Source of the DNA: Flavobacteriaceae bacterium
Lineage (GTDB): Bacteria; Bacteroidota; Bacteroidia; Flavobacteriales; Flavobacteriaceae
Length of the DNA stretch: 64,000 nucleotides
Direction of reading: 5' to 3'
NCBI GenBank assembly: GCA_947446635.1
Contig: CANFHF010000010.1
Span: 1 to 64,000, forward strand
Shown here: piece by piece, positions 34,105-43,783 of the stretch
Layout of the letters: each line of letters opens with the position of its first letter
How positions within the stretch are numbered: position 1 is the stretch's first letter
The notes under the pieces: generated by a model
Told to the model about the DNA's origin: nothing
Seen by the model: the letters and a program-made list of their open reading frames with translations, nothing else
Databases searched by the model: none
Made by a program: the position numbers and the translations under genes

Positions 34105-37017
34105 ATGCCTAAACATTGTATATATAATTTGTTTCGAATAGTACTTGCTATTGGATTGTTTTATTCTTCGATAGTAGTAGCTCAAACTAAGCCCATTAGC
34201 GATGAGATTGAAAATAAGTTAAGATCACCAAAAGTTGTTCGTTACAATAGAAATGATTTTAATGCTGATCCTCAGTTTTGGACCATGTGTGAAAATGATG
34301 ACAGAACATTGATTTTCGGAAATAATGACGGTGCAATAGTATTTGATGGGGAGTATTGGAAAAAAGTTGTTTTGCCTAATAATTCGTCTATTAGAAGTTT
34401 AGTTAAAACAAAAGAAGGTACAATTTATGCTGGTGGATATAATGAGTTGGGTACTTTACAAAAGAATAAGTTCGGGAATTATTTTTACAAGTCCTTGCTG
34501 TCCAAATTTCACTTGGAAAATAAAAACATAGAAAACCTTTGGCAAGTACATCAGTTTAATGACCTTATTATATACAGGGCTTTTAGTGAGCTTATTGTTA
34601 TTAATGGCAACACAGTTTCGCAACTTAGCGCTAATAAAGCCTTTGTTTATTCTGGACGAGTAAATGATAATTATTTCGTTCAAGATTCGGATTTTGGAAT
34701 TTATAAACTAGATGTCAAAACGATGACGCTAGAACTTGTGTTTGAAGTAAATTCCATTTCAAATGAAGAAATTGCTTCAATCCTTCCAACTTCTGATCTA
34801 AATACAATAACCCTTATTGCAAAGTCAGGAAATGTATATGCAGCTAATATTAATTCTAAAACAGTTGTAAAAAAATACAATCTTTTTAATGGCGGCAGAA
34901 AGGACCAAGTAACCTTTGGGATACAAGATGAGAATAAAGACTATTTAATAGGAACTCAAAGTTCAAAAATAATAAAAATAACCAACTCTGGAGCAATACA
35001 ACAAGGAACTACTACTTTTTCTGGGCTTTCAAATGCAGCCATTCATTTTCTTTTTCAAACTAAAAACCATACTACTTGGGTGTTGCAAAATAATGGATTG
35101 AGTTTTATAGATTATAAATCTCCTTTCGCCTCTGTTTTTGATCAAGCGTCTGTTTATGATATCCTGATAAAAGATAATATTATATATACCGCGACCAATA
35201 CAGGCGTGTATTTTGCAAATAATAATGGGAGTTTTAATTTTAATAAAGTTGATGACTTACAGGGACAATCGTGGGCGGTTCAAAATTTTGAAGATGCCGT
35301 AATTATTTCACACGATACGGGACTTTACGAATTTAGTAATGGTACGGCTAAAAAAATTGGCAAAGAAACTGGGTTTTGGAAACTCACAAAAATAAAAGAT
35401 AGAAAAGGCATGTATTTGGGTTCTAATTATAATGGTTTGTTTCTTATTGAAAAAAGGGATAATCACTGGGATATAAAAAATAAAATAATTGGGTTTGATG
35501 AATCAACAAGAGATTTGTTAGCCGATTATGAACCGAATACCTATTGGATTTGCCATGGCTATAAAGGGGTTTATAAGATTCATATCAACAACGATTATTC
35601 TCGTGTTGATGTTGTGGATCATTTTACGGATCAAAACGGATTTAAATCACGATATAATATAAATGTTTTTAATTGGAATACTAAAATTGTTTTCACGACC
35701 AATACCGGCATTTATTTTTTTAATGCCCATACGAATAGGTTTGAACTATTTGAACCTTTAAACAAACTTTTTGATGCTTCAAAAAACACTAGAAAAATAA
35801 TTCAAACTAAAGATAAAACATGGTTCATACAAGATGATGAGGTGGGCTATTTTTTACTTAATCAAAAAAAATTAAATAAAGATTTGTTTCTTAACTTAAA
35901 AGGAAGTTTCAATAGAGGAATGGAATGCATCTATCCTTTAGCCAACAATAAAGTATTATTTGGTACTAATTCGGGTATTTTTCAATATAATTTAGACCAA
36001 CATCAAAACAAGCAAATCTTCCCGACCTTAATTAACCAAATAACATATACTCAAAATCGGAAAGTAGCATTTGTAGAACTTAATTCCAATAAATCCGCTA
36101 TTGATTTGCCGAATCAAACCGATATATTACGATTTGAGTTTTCTTCACCAACAATGCTATCAAGCACGGAAACGAATTATAGCTATAAACTTGAAAATAT
36201 TGATGAAAATTGGTCCGTTTGGCAGAAAAGTGCCTTTAAAGAATACACCCATTTACGACCAGGAAACTATACTTTTGTTGTAAAGAGTAGAAACTTAGCG
36301 GGACTTATAGGTAAAGAAACTAGATTTGAATTTACAATTTTACCTAAATGGTACGAAACAAACCTTGCCTATATCCTATATCTAATAGGGGTGTTTTTGC
36401 TAATTAAATATAGTATAAAATATGTTAATAAGAAAATAGCCTTTGAGCGAATGAAGTCTCAAGCTGAAATAAAAAAAACACAACAACTGTTAGCATTAGA
36501 GTTTGAGAAATTAGCCTTAGATCATGAAAATGAAGAGATTAGTAAAGAAAAATTAAATCTAGAAGTAGATGTTATTGATAAAAGTAAAGAATTGGCCAAT
36601 TACACCCTTTTATTAAGTCATAAAAAGAAAATATTTAGTGAATTACAAACCGATTTAAAAGAATTACGCGAGCTGCTAAAAAGTGATGAATCTAGAAGGA
36701 AAATAACTGAAATTTTCCAAAAATTAAATCAACATCGAATAGGAGAAGAATTTAATGAAATATTTGATGTTAATTTTGAAAAAATAAATCATAACTTTTT
36801 TGAAATATTGAAGCAAATGGATCCCTCGTTCACAAAACGAGAATTAAGTCTTTGCGCATTTATTAAAATGGATTTGACGAATAAAGAAATATCACCTTTA
36901 TTGAACATTTCCATTCGAGGAATTGAAACGGCAAGATATAAAATTAGAAAAAAATTGAAGCTTTCACATGATGACAACTTCATCTCTTTTTTAGAAAGTT
37001 TAGCTATGGAGGAATAA
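34105..37017 (+). CDS. Transmembrane sensor-regulator with triple-Tyr domain and LuxR-type HTH
   Basis: 970 aa. An N-terminal signal/anchor is followed by a large periplasmic beta-propeller-like region (residues ~30-650; GNNDGAIVFDGEYWKKV, then SIRSLVKTKEGTIYAGGYNELG). A Y_Y_Y domain follows (YSYKLENIDENWSVWQ, HLRPGNYTFVVKSRNLAG; ~675-755), one membrane helix (LAYILYLIGVFLLIKYSI), a coiled coil and a C-terminal HTH (FTKRELSLCAFIKMDLTNKEISPLLNIS, then SIRGIETARYKIRKKL). No kinase or receiver domain is present, so the membrane protein itself should bind DNA. By position it controls the PUL, presumably through the control repeats. Confidence 0.88.
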   Translation: MPKHCIYNLFRIVLAIGLFYSSIVVAQTKPISDEIENKLRSPKVVRYNRNDFNADPQFWTMCENDDRTLIFGNNDGAIVFDGEYWKKVVLPNNSSIRSLVKTKEGTIYAGGYNELGTLQKNKFGNYFYKSLLSKFHLENKNIENLWQVHQFNDLIIYRAFSELIVINGNTVSQLSANKAFVYSGRVNDNYFVQDSDFGIYKLDVKTMTLELVFEVNSISNEEIASILPTSDLNTITLIAKSGNVYAANINSKTVVKKYNLFNGGRKDQVTFGIQDENKDYLIGTQSSKIIKITNSGAIQQGTTTFSGLSNAAIHFLFQTKNHTTWVLQNNGLSFIDYKSPFASVFDQASVYDILIKDNIIYTATNTGVYFANNNGSFNFNKVDDLQGQSWAVQNFEDAVIISHDTGLYEFSNGTAKKIGKETGFWKLTKIKDRKGMYLGSNYNGLFLIEKRDNHWDIKNKIIGFDESTRDLLADYEPNTYWICHGYKGVYKIHINNDYSRVDVVDHFTDQNGFKSRYNINVFNWNTKIVFTTNTGIYFFNAHTNRFELFEPLNKLFDASKNTRKIIQTKDKTWFIQDDEVGYFLLNQKKLNKDLFLNLKGSFNRGMECIYPLANNKVLFGTNSGIFQYNLDQHQNKQIFPTLINQITYTQNRKVAFVELNSNKSAIDLPNQTDILRFEFSSPTMLSSTETNYSYKLENIDENWSVWQKSAFKEYTHLRPGNYTFVVKSRNLAGLIGKETRFEFTILPKWYETNLAYILYLIGVFLLIKYSIKYVNKKIAFERMKSQAEIKKTQQLLALEFEKLALDHENEEISKEKLNLEVDVIDKSKELANYTLLLSHKKKIFSELQTDLKELRELLKSDESRRKITEIFQKLNQHRIGEEFNEIFDVNFEKINHNFFEILKQMDPSFTKRELSLCAFIKMDLTNKEISPLLNISIRGIETARYKIRKKLKLSHDDNFISFLESLAMEE

Positions 37018-37179
37018 TTACGGATAAAATTTATAACAAGCATTCAGACGCGCTACCTTTACCCACTTAAAAAGTTAAGAATAAAAACCTTAATTTTAAT
37101 TTATGAAACAGCCGCTAAAAATTCATCAAAATCTGCAAGTATAGGGTTTATATTTTGTCTGAATAGTTAACTAAGCATT

Positions 37180-37209
37180 ACCCATCAATATTGATGGGTT
37201 TTTTGTTTT
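37180..37209 (+). terminator. Rho-independent terminator upstream of the GNAT gene
   Basis: ACCCATCAA-TA-TTGATGGGT is a perfect 9-bp stem followed by TTTTTTGTTTT. It lies 160 bases after the regulator stop; the intervening stretch has no recognisable gene beyond a 13-codon ATG frame. Confidence 0.8.
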
Positions 37210-37270
37210 AAATTTGTACCCACAACTTTAGCACCCGATTCTTTAACTTTGCTTAATCAATTTTTTTAAT

Positions 37271-38419
37271 TTGTACCCACTTTTAGCTATAGAAATATAT
37301 TCCTCCGAAACGGAACTTCCAGAAAAATGGGATGATTTGGCAAAGAACAATATATTTCTTTCTAGAGATTATTTAAAAATACTAGCAATCTCAGCTCCAA
37401 AAAACATGGTCTGCCATTTTATTGGATTTTTCCAGGAAAAGCAATTAGTAGGAATTGCACTTTCACAATTTTTAGATTTAAACAAGCTCGAGTCTTTTGG
37501 AGAACGTGACAGGTGTATCAAAACTTGGACTCGAAAGCTTATTTTAAAAAAATTCGGATCTCATGTTTTAATCCTTGGAAACAATATGCTAACGGGGCAA
37601 AATGCTTTTGCATTTTCAGAGGGTGTGAGTAAAAATTCCATCGTACAATGCTTAAAAATTGCTTCAAAAAAATTAGAAGTCATTTTCAAAAATCAAGGTC
37701 AAAAAGTACACTTAACTATTTTTAAAGATTTCCAAAAGGAAAAAACACTAACGTTTGAACCAGCAGATTTTGATGATGCATACCAATTTTCGACCCAACC
37801 CAATATGCTTTTCAATATCCCATCGCATTGGAAAACAGAGCAGGATTATATAAATGCGTTATCAAAAAAATACCGTGATCAATACAAACGTGCCCGAAAA
37901 AAGGCAAATGGCTTAGTTAAAAGAAAATTAGACTTGAATGACATCATAAAACACGAAGAAACTATTTATGATTTGTATTTTCACGTGGCTAAAAACGCCC
38001 ATTTCAATACTTTTTTTCTAGCTAAAAATCACTTTCGCACTTTAAAAGAAATAGCAAAAGACAAGTTTCTTTTTTATGGCTATTTTCATGATGATACCTT
38101 GATAGGATTCAATACCATCATCAAAAACGGAGACGTAATGGCCACCTATTTTTTAGGTTATGATGCTAGTATTCAACGCGAAAAAATGCTGTATTTGAAT
38201 ATGCTCTACGATATCATTGCTTATTCCATCAACAAGGGCTTCAAGGAAATTATTTTTGCCCGAACCGCTCTCGAAATCAAAAGCGCTGTTGGGGCTAAAC
38301 CCCAAGAAATGTTTGGATTCATAAAACACAGCAATCCAATTCTGAATTACACTCTCGAAAAACTACTTTATTGTCTTGAGCCAGAAGTGGTTTGGCAAGA
38401 ACGCAACCCTTTTAAATAA
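37271..38419 (+). CDS. GNAT/FemAB-like acyltransferase
   Basis: 382-aa cytosolic protein. The C-terminal half (about 190-370) resembles a FemAB/GNAT fold: KKYRDQYKRARKKA, then FFLAKNHFRTLKEIAKDKFLFYGYFHDDTLIGFNTIIKNGDVMATYFLGYD and MLYLNMLYDIIAYSINKGFKEIIFARTALEIKSAVGA. Such enzymes transfer amino-acyl or acyl groups, often in cell-wall or lipid metabolism; the substrate here is unknown. The start is TTG, with TAACTTTG (37244-37251) just upstream as a -7-like element. It is convergent with the lipid kinase gene. Confidence 0.7.
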   Translation: MYPLLAIEIYSSETELPEKWDDLAKNNIFLSRDYLKILAISAPKNMVCHFIGFFQEKQLVGIALSQFLDLNKLESFGERDRCIKTWTRKLILKKFGSHVLILGNNMLTGQNAFAFSEGVSKNSIVQCLKIASKKLEVIFKNQGQKVHLTIFKDFQKEKTLTFEPADFDDAYQFSTQPNMLFNIPSHWKTEQDYINALSKKYRDQYKRARKKANGLVKRKLDLNDIIKHEETIYDLYFHVAKNAHFNTFFLAKNHFRTLKEIAKDKFLFYGYFHDDTLIGFNTIIKNGDVMATYFLGYDASIQREKMLYLNMLYDIIAYSINKGFKEIIFARTALEIKSAVGAKPQEMFGFIKHSNPILNYTLEKLLYCLEPEVVWQERNPFK

Positions 38420-38430
38420 TTTACTCAAAA

Positions 38431-39300
38431 TTAGGGAATTGCTATTTTAATTTTACTTGATGAAATCGTAATGTTAAGTTCGGTTTCGGCGCCACAATAT
38501 TCGCCGTCAATCTGAAAACTTACCGGAAAATTAGTTGTAATGGTAGCTTTGTTAGTCGATAAAATTTCAATTTCTTCAGGATTTAAAGGCATATTCCCAG
38601 TGATAATTTCTCCGAAAATCATCAAATCCAGTTTTTTTAAAATAACCAATTCAAATTTTCCGTCATTCATTACTCCGTCGGGATTAATGACTATGCCGGT
38701 GCCATATTTTTTGGAGTTGGCAATAACGATCATTCTTGCTTCACATTCGATAGTTTGATTAACCGTAGTAATGGTTGCCATGAAGGGCTCTCCTAAATCC
38801 ATTAATGTATTAATGGCTTGCAAAAAATATCCCCATTTACCATGTATAGAACTCTTTTCATAATTTTTGACGAGTTCCGCATTTAATCCCAAATCACTTA
38901 AGTGAAAACAATTTTGGTTGTTTATAACAATTGTGTCTAGTTCTATATAATTATTATAAAAAGCAATGTCTAAATTTTCTTCAAGTGTTTTCATCAAATC
39001 TAAATCTACGGCCAAACCGTTGGCGGAGCCAGCAGGCAAAATACCAAGAATCACATTCTGACTTTCTGTAGCCTCGGCAACCATTTTTATGGTCCCATCA
39101 CCACCTATAATAATAATTCGTTCTGGTTTGTATTGTTTATAAAGCATTTTTATTGTTGAAATATCAGCTACACCGGAAGTTTTATAAAGAATAAGATTTT
39201 GATTTTCTTTAGTGGCGAGATGCTTTGTTGCCTCGATAAATTCTGATTTATCGATACCTCCAGAAATGGGATTAACAACTAATAACACATTCTTTTTCAA
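38431..39300 (-). CDS. Diacylglycerol/lipid kinase family protein
   Basis: 289 aa, DAGK catalytic fold. Key segments are LLVVNPISGG at the N-terminus, the nucleotide loop IIIGGDGTIKMVAEA, ILPAGSANGLAVDL and the C-terminal GEYCGAETELNITI. Members phosphorylate diacylglycerol or related lipids with ATP; YegS and DgkB are models. It is divergent, with 63 bases between starts, from a gene for an App1-type phosphatidate phosphatase. Confidence 0.88.
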   Translation of the reverse strand: MKKNVLLVVNPISGGIDKSEFIEATKHLATKENQNLILYKTSGVADISTIKMLYKQYKPERIIIIGGDGTIKMVAEATESQNVILGILPAGSANGLAVDLDLMKTLEENLDIAFYNNYIELDTIVINNQNCFHLSDLGLNAELVKNYEKSSIHGKWGYFLQAINTLMDLGEPFMATITTVNQTIECEARMIVIANSKKYGTGIVINPDGVMNDGKFELVILKKLDLMIFGEIITGNMPLNPEEIEILSTNKATITTNFPVSFQIDGEYCGAETELNITISSSKIKIAIP

Positions 39301-39363
39301 ATTTTTGCTTCTTTTGTGTATTAAATTTAAGTAATTTTAATTACAGTTCAAAATTTCAAAATA

Positions 39364-40332
39364 ATGAAACCTATTTTAAAATTATACCGGGGTTATGCCA
39401 ATGAGCAGGAACTAATAGTAATGGGGCATGTTTTTAAACCCACGAATAAAAAAGAATATGACTTTCAGAAAAAAAAATTCGAAAATGCCGTTTCAATAAT
39501 ACGGCTATTCAGATTGAAAACGGCGGATAATGTGGCTGTTTTTTTGAAACACAACAATACAACAATCCACACCAAGACACTAGCGGACGGTTATTTTAAA
39601 TTTTGCGTGCCTCTGAATAAAGATGTTGGATACGGCTGGATTGATTATCAAGTTAGTATTGTTCATGGTCACGAAACCATAGTGAGTAAGGAATGTTACC
39701 TTCGTCCAAAAAGGGAAAATCTAGGGATTATTTCGGATATTGATGATACTTTTTTGGTTTCTTACACTGAAAACCCCTTGAAAAAATTATATCATTTATT
39801 GTTTCGAAATGTGAACACCCGAAAGGTTTATGAAGATGTCGTCCCTCATTATCAAGCCTTGAGTAATGCCGGAAGAATAGGTGGTGAGGAACAAAACGCC
39901 TTTTTTTTTGTATCTAGCACCGAATGGAATTTGTATCGTTTTATAGTGCAATTTACAGAAATTCACCAATTACCAAAAGCAGTTTTATTACTCAAGGACA
40001 TTAAATCCAGTCTTTTTGATTTTTTATGGACTAGGAGGGGAGGTCACAATCACAAATTTGAAAAGATAAAACATATTCTAGAATTTTACCCCAATTTAAA
40101 ATACGTTTTGATAGGGGATGATTCACAACACGATCCGTTTCTTTATGAAACAATTTGTAAAATTTTCCCAGTGGCTATAAAATCAGTTTATATTCGAAAA
40201 ACGGGTAAACACATGAAAGGAAAAGTTTCAATTGTATTAGAAAATATTGAAAGTCTACACGTGGCTGTTTGTTATTTTAGTAATAGCAGTGAGGCGATTG
40301 CACATTCTAAAGCAATCGGGCTGATTGTGTAA
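39364..40332 (+). CDS. App1-family phosphatase (DUF2183)
   Basis: 322 aa. The catalytic DxDxT motif of the HAD-like App1 family is Asp125-Ile-Asp127-Asp-Thr129 in GIISDIDDTFLVSYTE. Other conserved parts are PHYQALSNAG, FFVSSTEWNLYRFIVQF, RRGGHNHKFEKIKHILEFYPNLKYVLIGDDSQHDPFLYE and VAIKSVYIRK. Yeast App1 dephosphorylates phosphatidate and diacylglycerol pyrophosphate. The N-terminal 115 residues form a beta-rich region found in bacterial members. It is divergent from the lipid kinase, which makes the reverse reaction product. Confidence 0.87.
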   Translation: MKPILKLYRGYANEQELIVMGHVFKPTNKKEYDFQKKKFENAVSIIRLFRLKTADNVAVFLKHNNTTIHTKTLADGYFKFCVPLNKDVGYGWIDYQVSIVHGHETIVSKECYLRPKRENLGIISDIDDTFLVSYTENPLKKLYHLLFRNVNTRKVYEDVVPHYQALSNAGRIGGEEQNAFFFVSSTEWNLYRFIVQFTEIHQLPKAVLLLKDIKSSLFDFLWTRRGGHNHKFEKIKHILEFYPNLKYVLIGDDSQHDPFLYETICKIFPVAIKSVYIRKTGKHMKGKVSIVLENIESLHVAVCYFSNSSEAIAHSKAIGLIV

Positions 40333-40333
40333 A

Positions 40334-42241
40334 TTAAGCATTATCGATTTCTTCCTGAACAATTTCCCAATCTAAAAGCAATTGGTCTAATTCCGTTTTT
40401 TTCTTGTTGTAGGCCGTAAAAAATTTAGCATCTTCAATGTGTTTGTCATAATTAGAAGCCAACATTTTGTCGTCCTGCTGAATGTCTCTTTCCAATTGCT
40501 TGATTTGGCTTTCGACCTTACTCAATTTATTTTGAAGCGCCTTCCCTTTTTTCTGTTCTTCATAGGAAGTTTTGTTGCTTTCTTTTGGCGCCACCGCTTT
40601 TAAAGCGTCTTTTTTCTCTACTTCGCGCATATTCTCTAAATTGCGTTGCTCCAAGAAATAATTGATGTCGCCTAAATATTCTTTTATTTTTTGATCTTTG
40701 AACTCGTACACTAAATTAGACATCCCTTGCAAGAAATCCCTGTCGTGAGAAACTAAAAGTAATGTTCCTCCAAATTTTTGCAGAGCGGCTTTTAATACAT
40801 TTTTAGATTTTATGTCCAAGTGATTCGTTGGTTCATCCATCAATAACACATTGATAGGCTGTAATAGTAGTTTGCATAACGCTAGACGGTTTCTTTCGCC
40901 TCCAGAAAGGACTTTTACCTTTTTTTCTACATCATCTCCTCGAAACAGAAAAGAACCCAGCATATCGCGCACTTTCATGCGATTGGTATCCATGGCGGCG
41001 TCTTCCATAGTTTGTAATAATGTGATTTCGCCGTCCAAATATTCCGCTTGATTTTGGGCGAAATACCCCAATTGTACATTATGCCCTAATTTAATAGATC
41101 CCTGATATTTGAATTCGTTGACAATCGCTTTGATGAAAGTCGACTTCCCCTGCCCATTTTGGCCAACAAAAGCAATCTTGCTTCCCCGTTCCACCAACAA
41201 ATTAATATCTTTTAGAATAGTTTTGTCACCGTATTTTTTTGTTACAGCCTCTGCTTCAATAACTACTCTTCCCGGCTCTTTTGAAACTGGAAAAGTAATA
41301 TTCATAACGGAGTTATCATCTTCATCGACTTCGATCCGTTCGACTTTATCTAATTTCTTGATTAAAGATTGCGCCATCGAAGCTTTGGAAGCTTTGGCAC
41401 GGAATTTCTCAATTAACTTTTCAGTTTCCTCAATTTTTTTAGCTTGGTTTTTTTGGGTGGCCAATTGCTTTTCGCGGATTTCATGACGCAATTCCAAGTA
41501 TTCAGAATAAGGTTTATTGAAATCATAGGCTTTTCCGAGGGATATTTCTATGGTTCTATTGGTTACATTGTCCAAAAACATTTTATCGTGAGAAACAATC
41601 ACCACAACACCTGGATAATTGCGCAAGAAACTTTCCAACCAAATGATACTCTCGATATCCAGGTGATTCGTGGGCTCATCTAAAAGCAAAACGTCGTTTG
41701 CCTGCAATAATAACTTGGCTAATTCAATTCGCATTCGCCATCCACCCGAAAAAGTTTCGGTTTGATTGTCGAAAACTTCTCTTTTGAAACCCAATCCCAA
41801 AAGTATTTTCTCGGTGTCACCCACATAGTTATAGCCTCCTAACAATTCAAAACGATGGGTATAATCGGATAAATCTTCTATAATTTGGCTATACCCGTCA
41901 CTTTCATAATCCGTTCTGGTAACCAACTGATGGTTGATTTCCTCCAGTTTTTTCTCCACAATTTTAATATCCGTAAATGCTTCATAGGCTTCTTCAAGTA
42001 CCGTTCTTCCTTGTTCGAAATCAATATCCTGACGCAGGAAACCCATCCGAACTTCTTTTTCCTGAGAAATAACACCCGAATCAGGTGCGAAATCTTTCGC
42101 CAAGATTTTGAGCATCGTAGATTTACCCGCTCCGTTTTTGCCCACAAGACCAACACGGTCTCCAGCCCCCAATCGAAAGGTAACTTCTTCAAACAAATAG
42201 GTTCCTCCAAAAGAAACGGATAAATTATGTATATTAAGCAT
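40334..42241 (-). CDS. ABC-F family ATPase
   Basis: Soluble double-ABC protein of 635 aa from the ATG at 42241 (MLNIHNLSVSFGGTYLFEEV). The track's upstream 51 residues do not match the family and are dropped. Walker A motifs are GLVGKNGAGKST and FVGQNGQGKST, signatures TFSGGWRMRIELAKLLL and LSGGERNRLALCKLLL, with two LLMDEPTNHLD-type Walker B motifs. The linker is Arg/Lys-rich and a coiled-coil tail follows (about 540-635). ABC-F proteins act on ribosomes as translation factors or antibiotic protectors. Divergent from the DUF983 gene. Confidence 0.93.
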   Translation of the reverse strand: MLNIHNLSVSFGGTYLFEEVTFRLGAGDRVGLVGKNGAGKSTMLKILAKDFAPDSGVISQEKEVRMGFLRQDIDFEQGRTVLEEAYEAFTDIKIVEKKLEEINHQLVTRTDYESDGYSQIIEDLSDYTHRFELLGGYNYVGDTEKILLGLGFKREVFDNQTETFSGGWRMRIELAKLLLQANDVLLLDEPTNHLDIESIIWLESFLRNYPGVVVIVSHDKMFLDNVTNRTIEISLGKAYDFNKPYSEYLELRHEIREKQLATQKNQAKKIEETEKLIEKFRAKASKASMAQSLIKKLDKVERIEVDEDDNSVMNITFPVSKEPGRVVIEAEAVTKKYGDKTILKDINLLVERGSKIAFVGQNGQGKSTFIKAIVNEFKYQGSIKLGHNVQLGYFAQNQAEYLDGEITLLQTMEDAAMDTNRMKVRDMLGSFLFRGDDVEKKVKVLSGGERNRLALCKLLLQPINVLLMDEPTNHLDIKSKNVLKAALQKFGGTLLLVSHDRDFLQGMSNLVYEFKDQKIKEYLGDINYFLEQRNLENMREVEKKDALKAVAPKESNKTSYEEQKKGKALQNKLSKVESQIKQLERDIQQDDKMLASNYDKHIEDAKFFTAYNKKKTELDQLLLDWEIVQEEIDNA

Positions 42242-42303
42242 GTATTGTGTTTTGTATTTGTAAATTTGTGGCTCCAAAAAAGGAGAAATTAATTTTTTTG
42301 CAA

Positions 42304-42684
42304 ATGTTAAAAAAAGGATCCAAATTAAATAGCATTTTAACAGGAACTTGTCCAAGATGTCAGAATGAGAGTATGTATTTGGATAAAAATCCATTACATT
42401 TTTCGAAATTGATTAAAATGCACGAAAAATGCAGTCACTGTGGTTTGAGATATGAAATCGAGCCTTCTTTTTTTTATGGCGCTATGTATGTCAGCTACGG
42501 AGTAAATGTATTGCTTAGTATTGCAACCTTCGTCGTTTCTTATCTTATTCTTGATTCTAGTATAAAAACTTCTTTTATCGCTATCGTTGTTGCCAATATT
42601 CTTTTATTTCCATTTGTTTTGAGATGGTCCAGAAATATTTACATTAATATGTTTGTGTCTTTTGACAAGAAATTCAGCAAATAA
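42304..42684 (+). CDS. DUF983 membrane protein
   Basis: 126 aa from the ATG at 42304 (MLKKGSKLNSILTGTCPRCQ); the track's start lies 19 codons upstream within the leader. The N-terminus has a CPRCQ...CSHCGLRYE zinc-ribbon-like pair, followed by two membrane helices (YVSYGVNVLLSIATFVVSYLIL and FIAIVVANILLFPFVLRW). Matches DUF983, whose function is unknown. It is convergent with the FAD oxidoreductase, with stops 1 base apart. Confidence 0.88.
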   Translation: MLKKGSKLNSILTGTCPRCQNESMYLDKNPLHFSKLIKMHEKCSHCGLRYEIEPSFFYGAMYVSYGVNVLLSIATFVVSYLILDSSIKTSFIAIVVANILLFPFVLRWSRNIYINMFVSFDKKFSK

Positions 42685-42685
42685 A

Positions 42686-43732
42686 TTACCTCTTTTTGGC
42701 AAATCGTTTAATATCCACAAATCTATCCAATGGTTTTTGGTATTCAATATTTTCGAATAAGGCTTTAGCCATTGCCGGCCCAAGCATAACACCACGAGTT
42801 CCCAGGCCATTGAGAATATGTATTGAATTGTGATGTTCATGCGTTCCAACCAAGGGTTTTCTGTCCTTGACCGTAGGTCGAACGCCAGCATAATGTGCTA
42901 TAATTTCAAAATCACAAGTGATTATTTCTTTAATTCTATCTACCAATTCATTTTTTCCCGCTTCAGTAGGCATAGCTGTTTTGTCGCCCCAATTGTAGGT
43001 AGCTCCAATTTTGAACAAATCATTTCCAAGAGGCAAAATAAAAACACTAGTGTTTAATATAACATCTAAATTCAACAAAGGCGCTTTTATGATGAGCAAT
43101 TCGCCTTTTGTCCCGTCTAGTGGTAAATCCAGAAAATAAGGATTGGCCTGCATGCCAAATCCTTCGGCAAATATGATGTGTCTTGCCTGAATATCCTTGT
43201 ATTGAATTCCATTAGTTTCTTCCTGTAAAAGTTTGTATTCAAAGGATTCCTCTAGGAATAGTTGGTTTTGTATAAGGTAGTTTTTGTATCTTTCTAATAG
43301 TAATGCAGTATCAACATAACCCGTTTGTAACACTTCACCATATCCAAAGGGCGAATCTATAGATTCATATTTTTTGGTAATTATTCGAGTGGATAAATAA
43401 GGAGCTAGATTCACTTTGTCAGAAGCGGAGAACCAGTTATTTTGTTCTTCGATAGAAAAAAACTTTCTTAAAATAGGGGTTTTAAAATCAAGTTGGGTAT
43501 TCAGTTTTTGCTCTAAGCCAAAAAAGAATTCATTCATTACTAGCAGATGCTCTTTGGCCTGACCCACTTCACTAAAGCGTTTTAGAATAACAGGATTATA
43601 TAAACCACCTGCTATTTTTGATGAGTTCTGCGAATTATTATCCAACACTAAAATAGACTTGCCGTTTTGCAATGCCATTTCAGCAAATGAAATACCGGCT
43701 AAGCCAGAACCAACAATCAAATAATCTAACAT
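42686..43732 (-). CDS. FAD-dependent oxidoreductase (DAO family)
   Basis: 348 aa. The N-terminal FAD-binding motif is YLIVGSGLAGISFAEMAL, followed by GGLYNPVILKRF, then FAEGFGMQANPYF and GTKGELLIIKAP in the middle. The C-terminus has YAGVRPTVKDRKPLVGTHEHHNSIHILNGLGTRGVMLGPAMA, typical of D-amino-acid/glycine-oxidase-like proteins. Substrate unknown. It lies downstream of gldN on the opposite side of its own start, i.e. upstream of it no gene is co-oriented closely. Confidence 0.85.
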   Translation of the reverse strand: MLDYLIVGSGLAGISFAEMALQNGKSILVLDNNSQNSSKIAGGLYNPVILKRFSEVGQAKEHLLVMNEFFFGLEQKLNTQLDFKTPILRKFFSIEEQNNWFSASDKVNLAPYLSTRIITKKYESIDSPFGYGEVLQTGYVDTALLLERYKNYLIQNQLFLEESFEYKLLQEETNGIQYKDIQARHIIFAEGFGMQANPYFLDLPLDGTKGELLIIKAPLLNLDVILNTSVFILPLGNDLFKIGATYNWGDKTAMPTEAGKNELVDRIKEIITCDFEIIAHYAGVRPTVKDRKPLVGTHEHHNSIHILNGLGTRGVMLGPAMAKALFENIEYQKPLDRFVDIKRFAKKR

Positions 43733-43783
43733 TTAAAATTAATTTATTATATAAAGTATTCAAAGGTAAACCCAAAAAACAAA

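Noticed and set aside
37020-37180. Possible small RNA or 13-codon peptide between the regulator and the 37180 terminator
   Set aside because: No promoter was recognised and the 160 bases can equally be the 3' untranslated part of the regulator transcript.
41109-41486. 125-aa plus-strand ORF opposite the ABC-F gene
   Set aside because: Covers the Walker A and linker of a well-supported ABC-F protein on the other strand; product is low-complexity Ser-rich.
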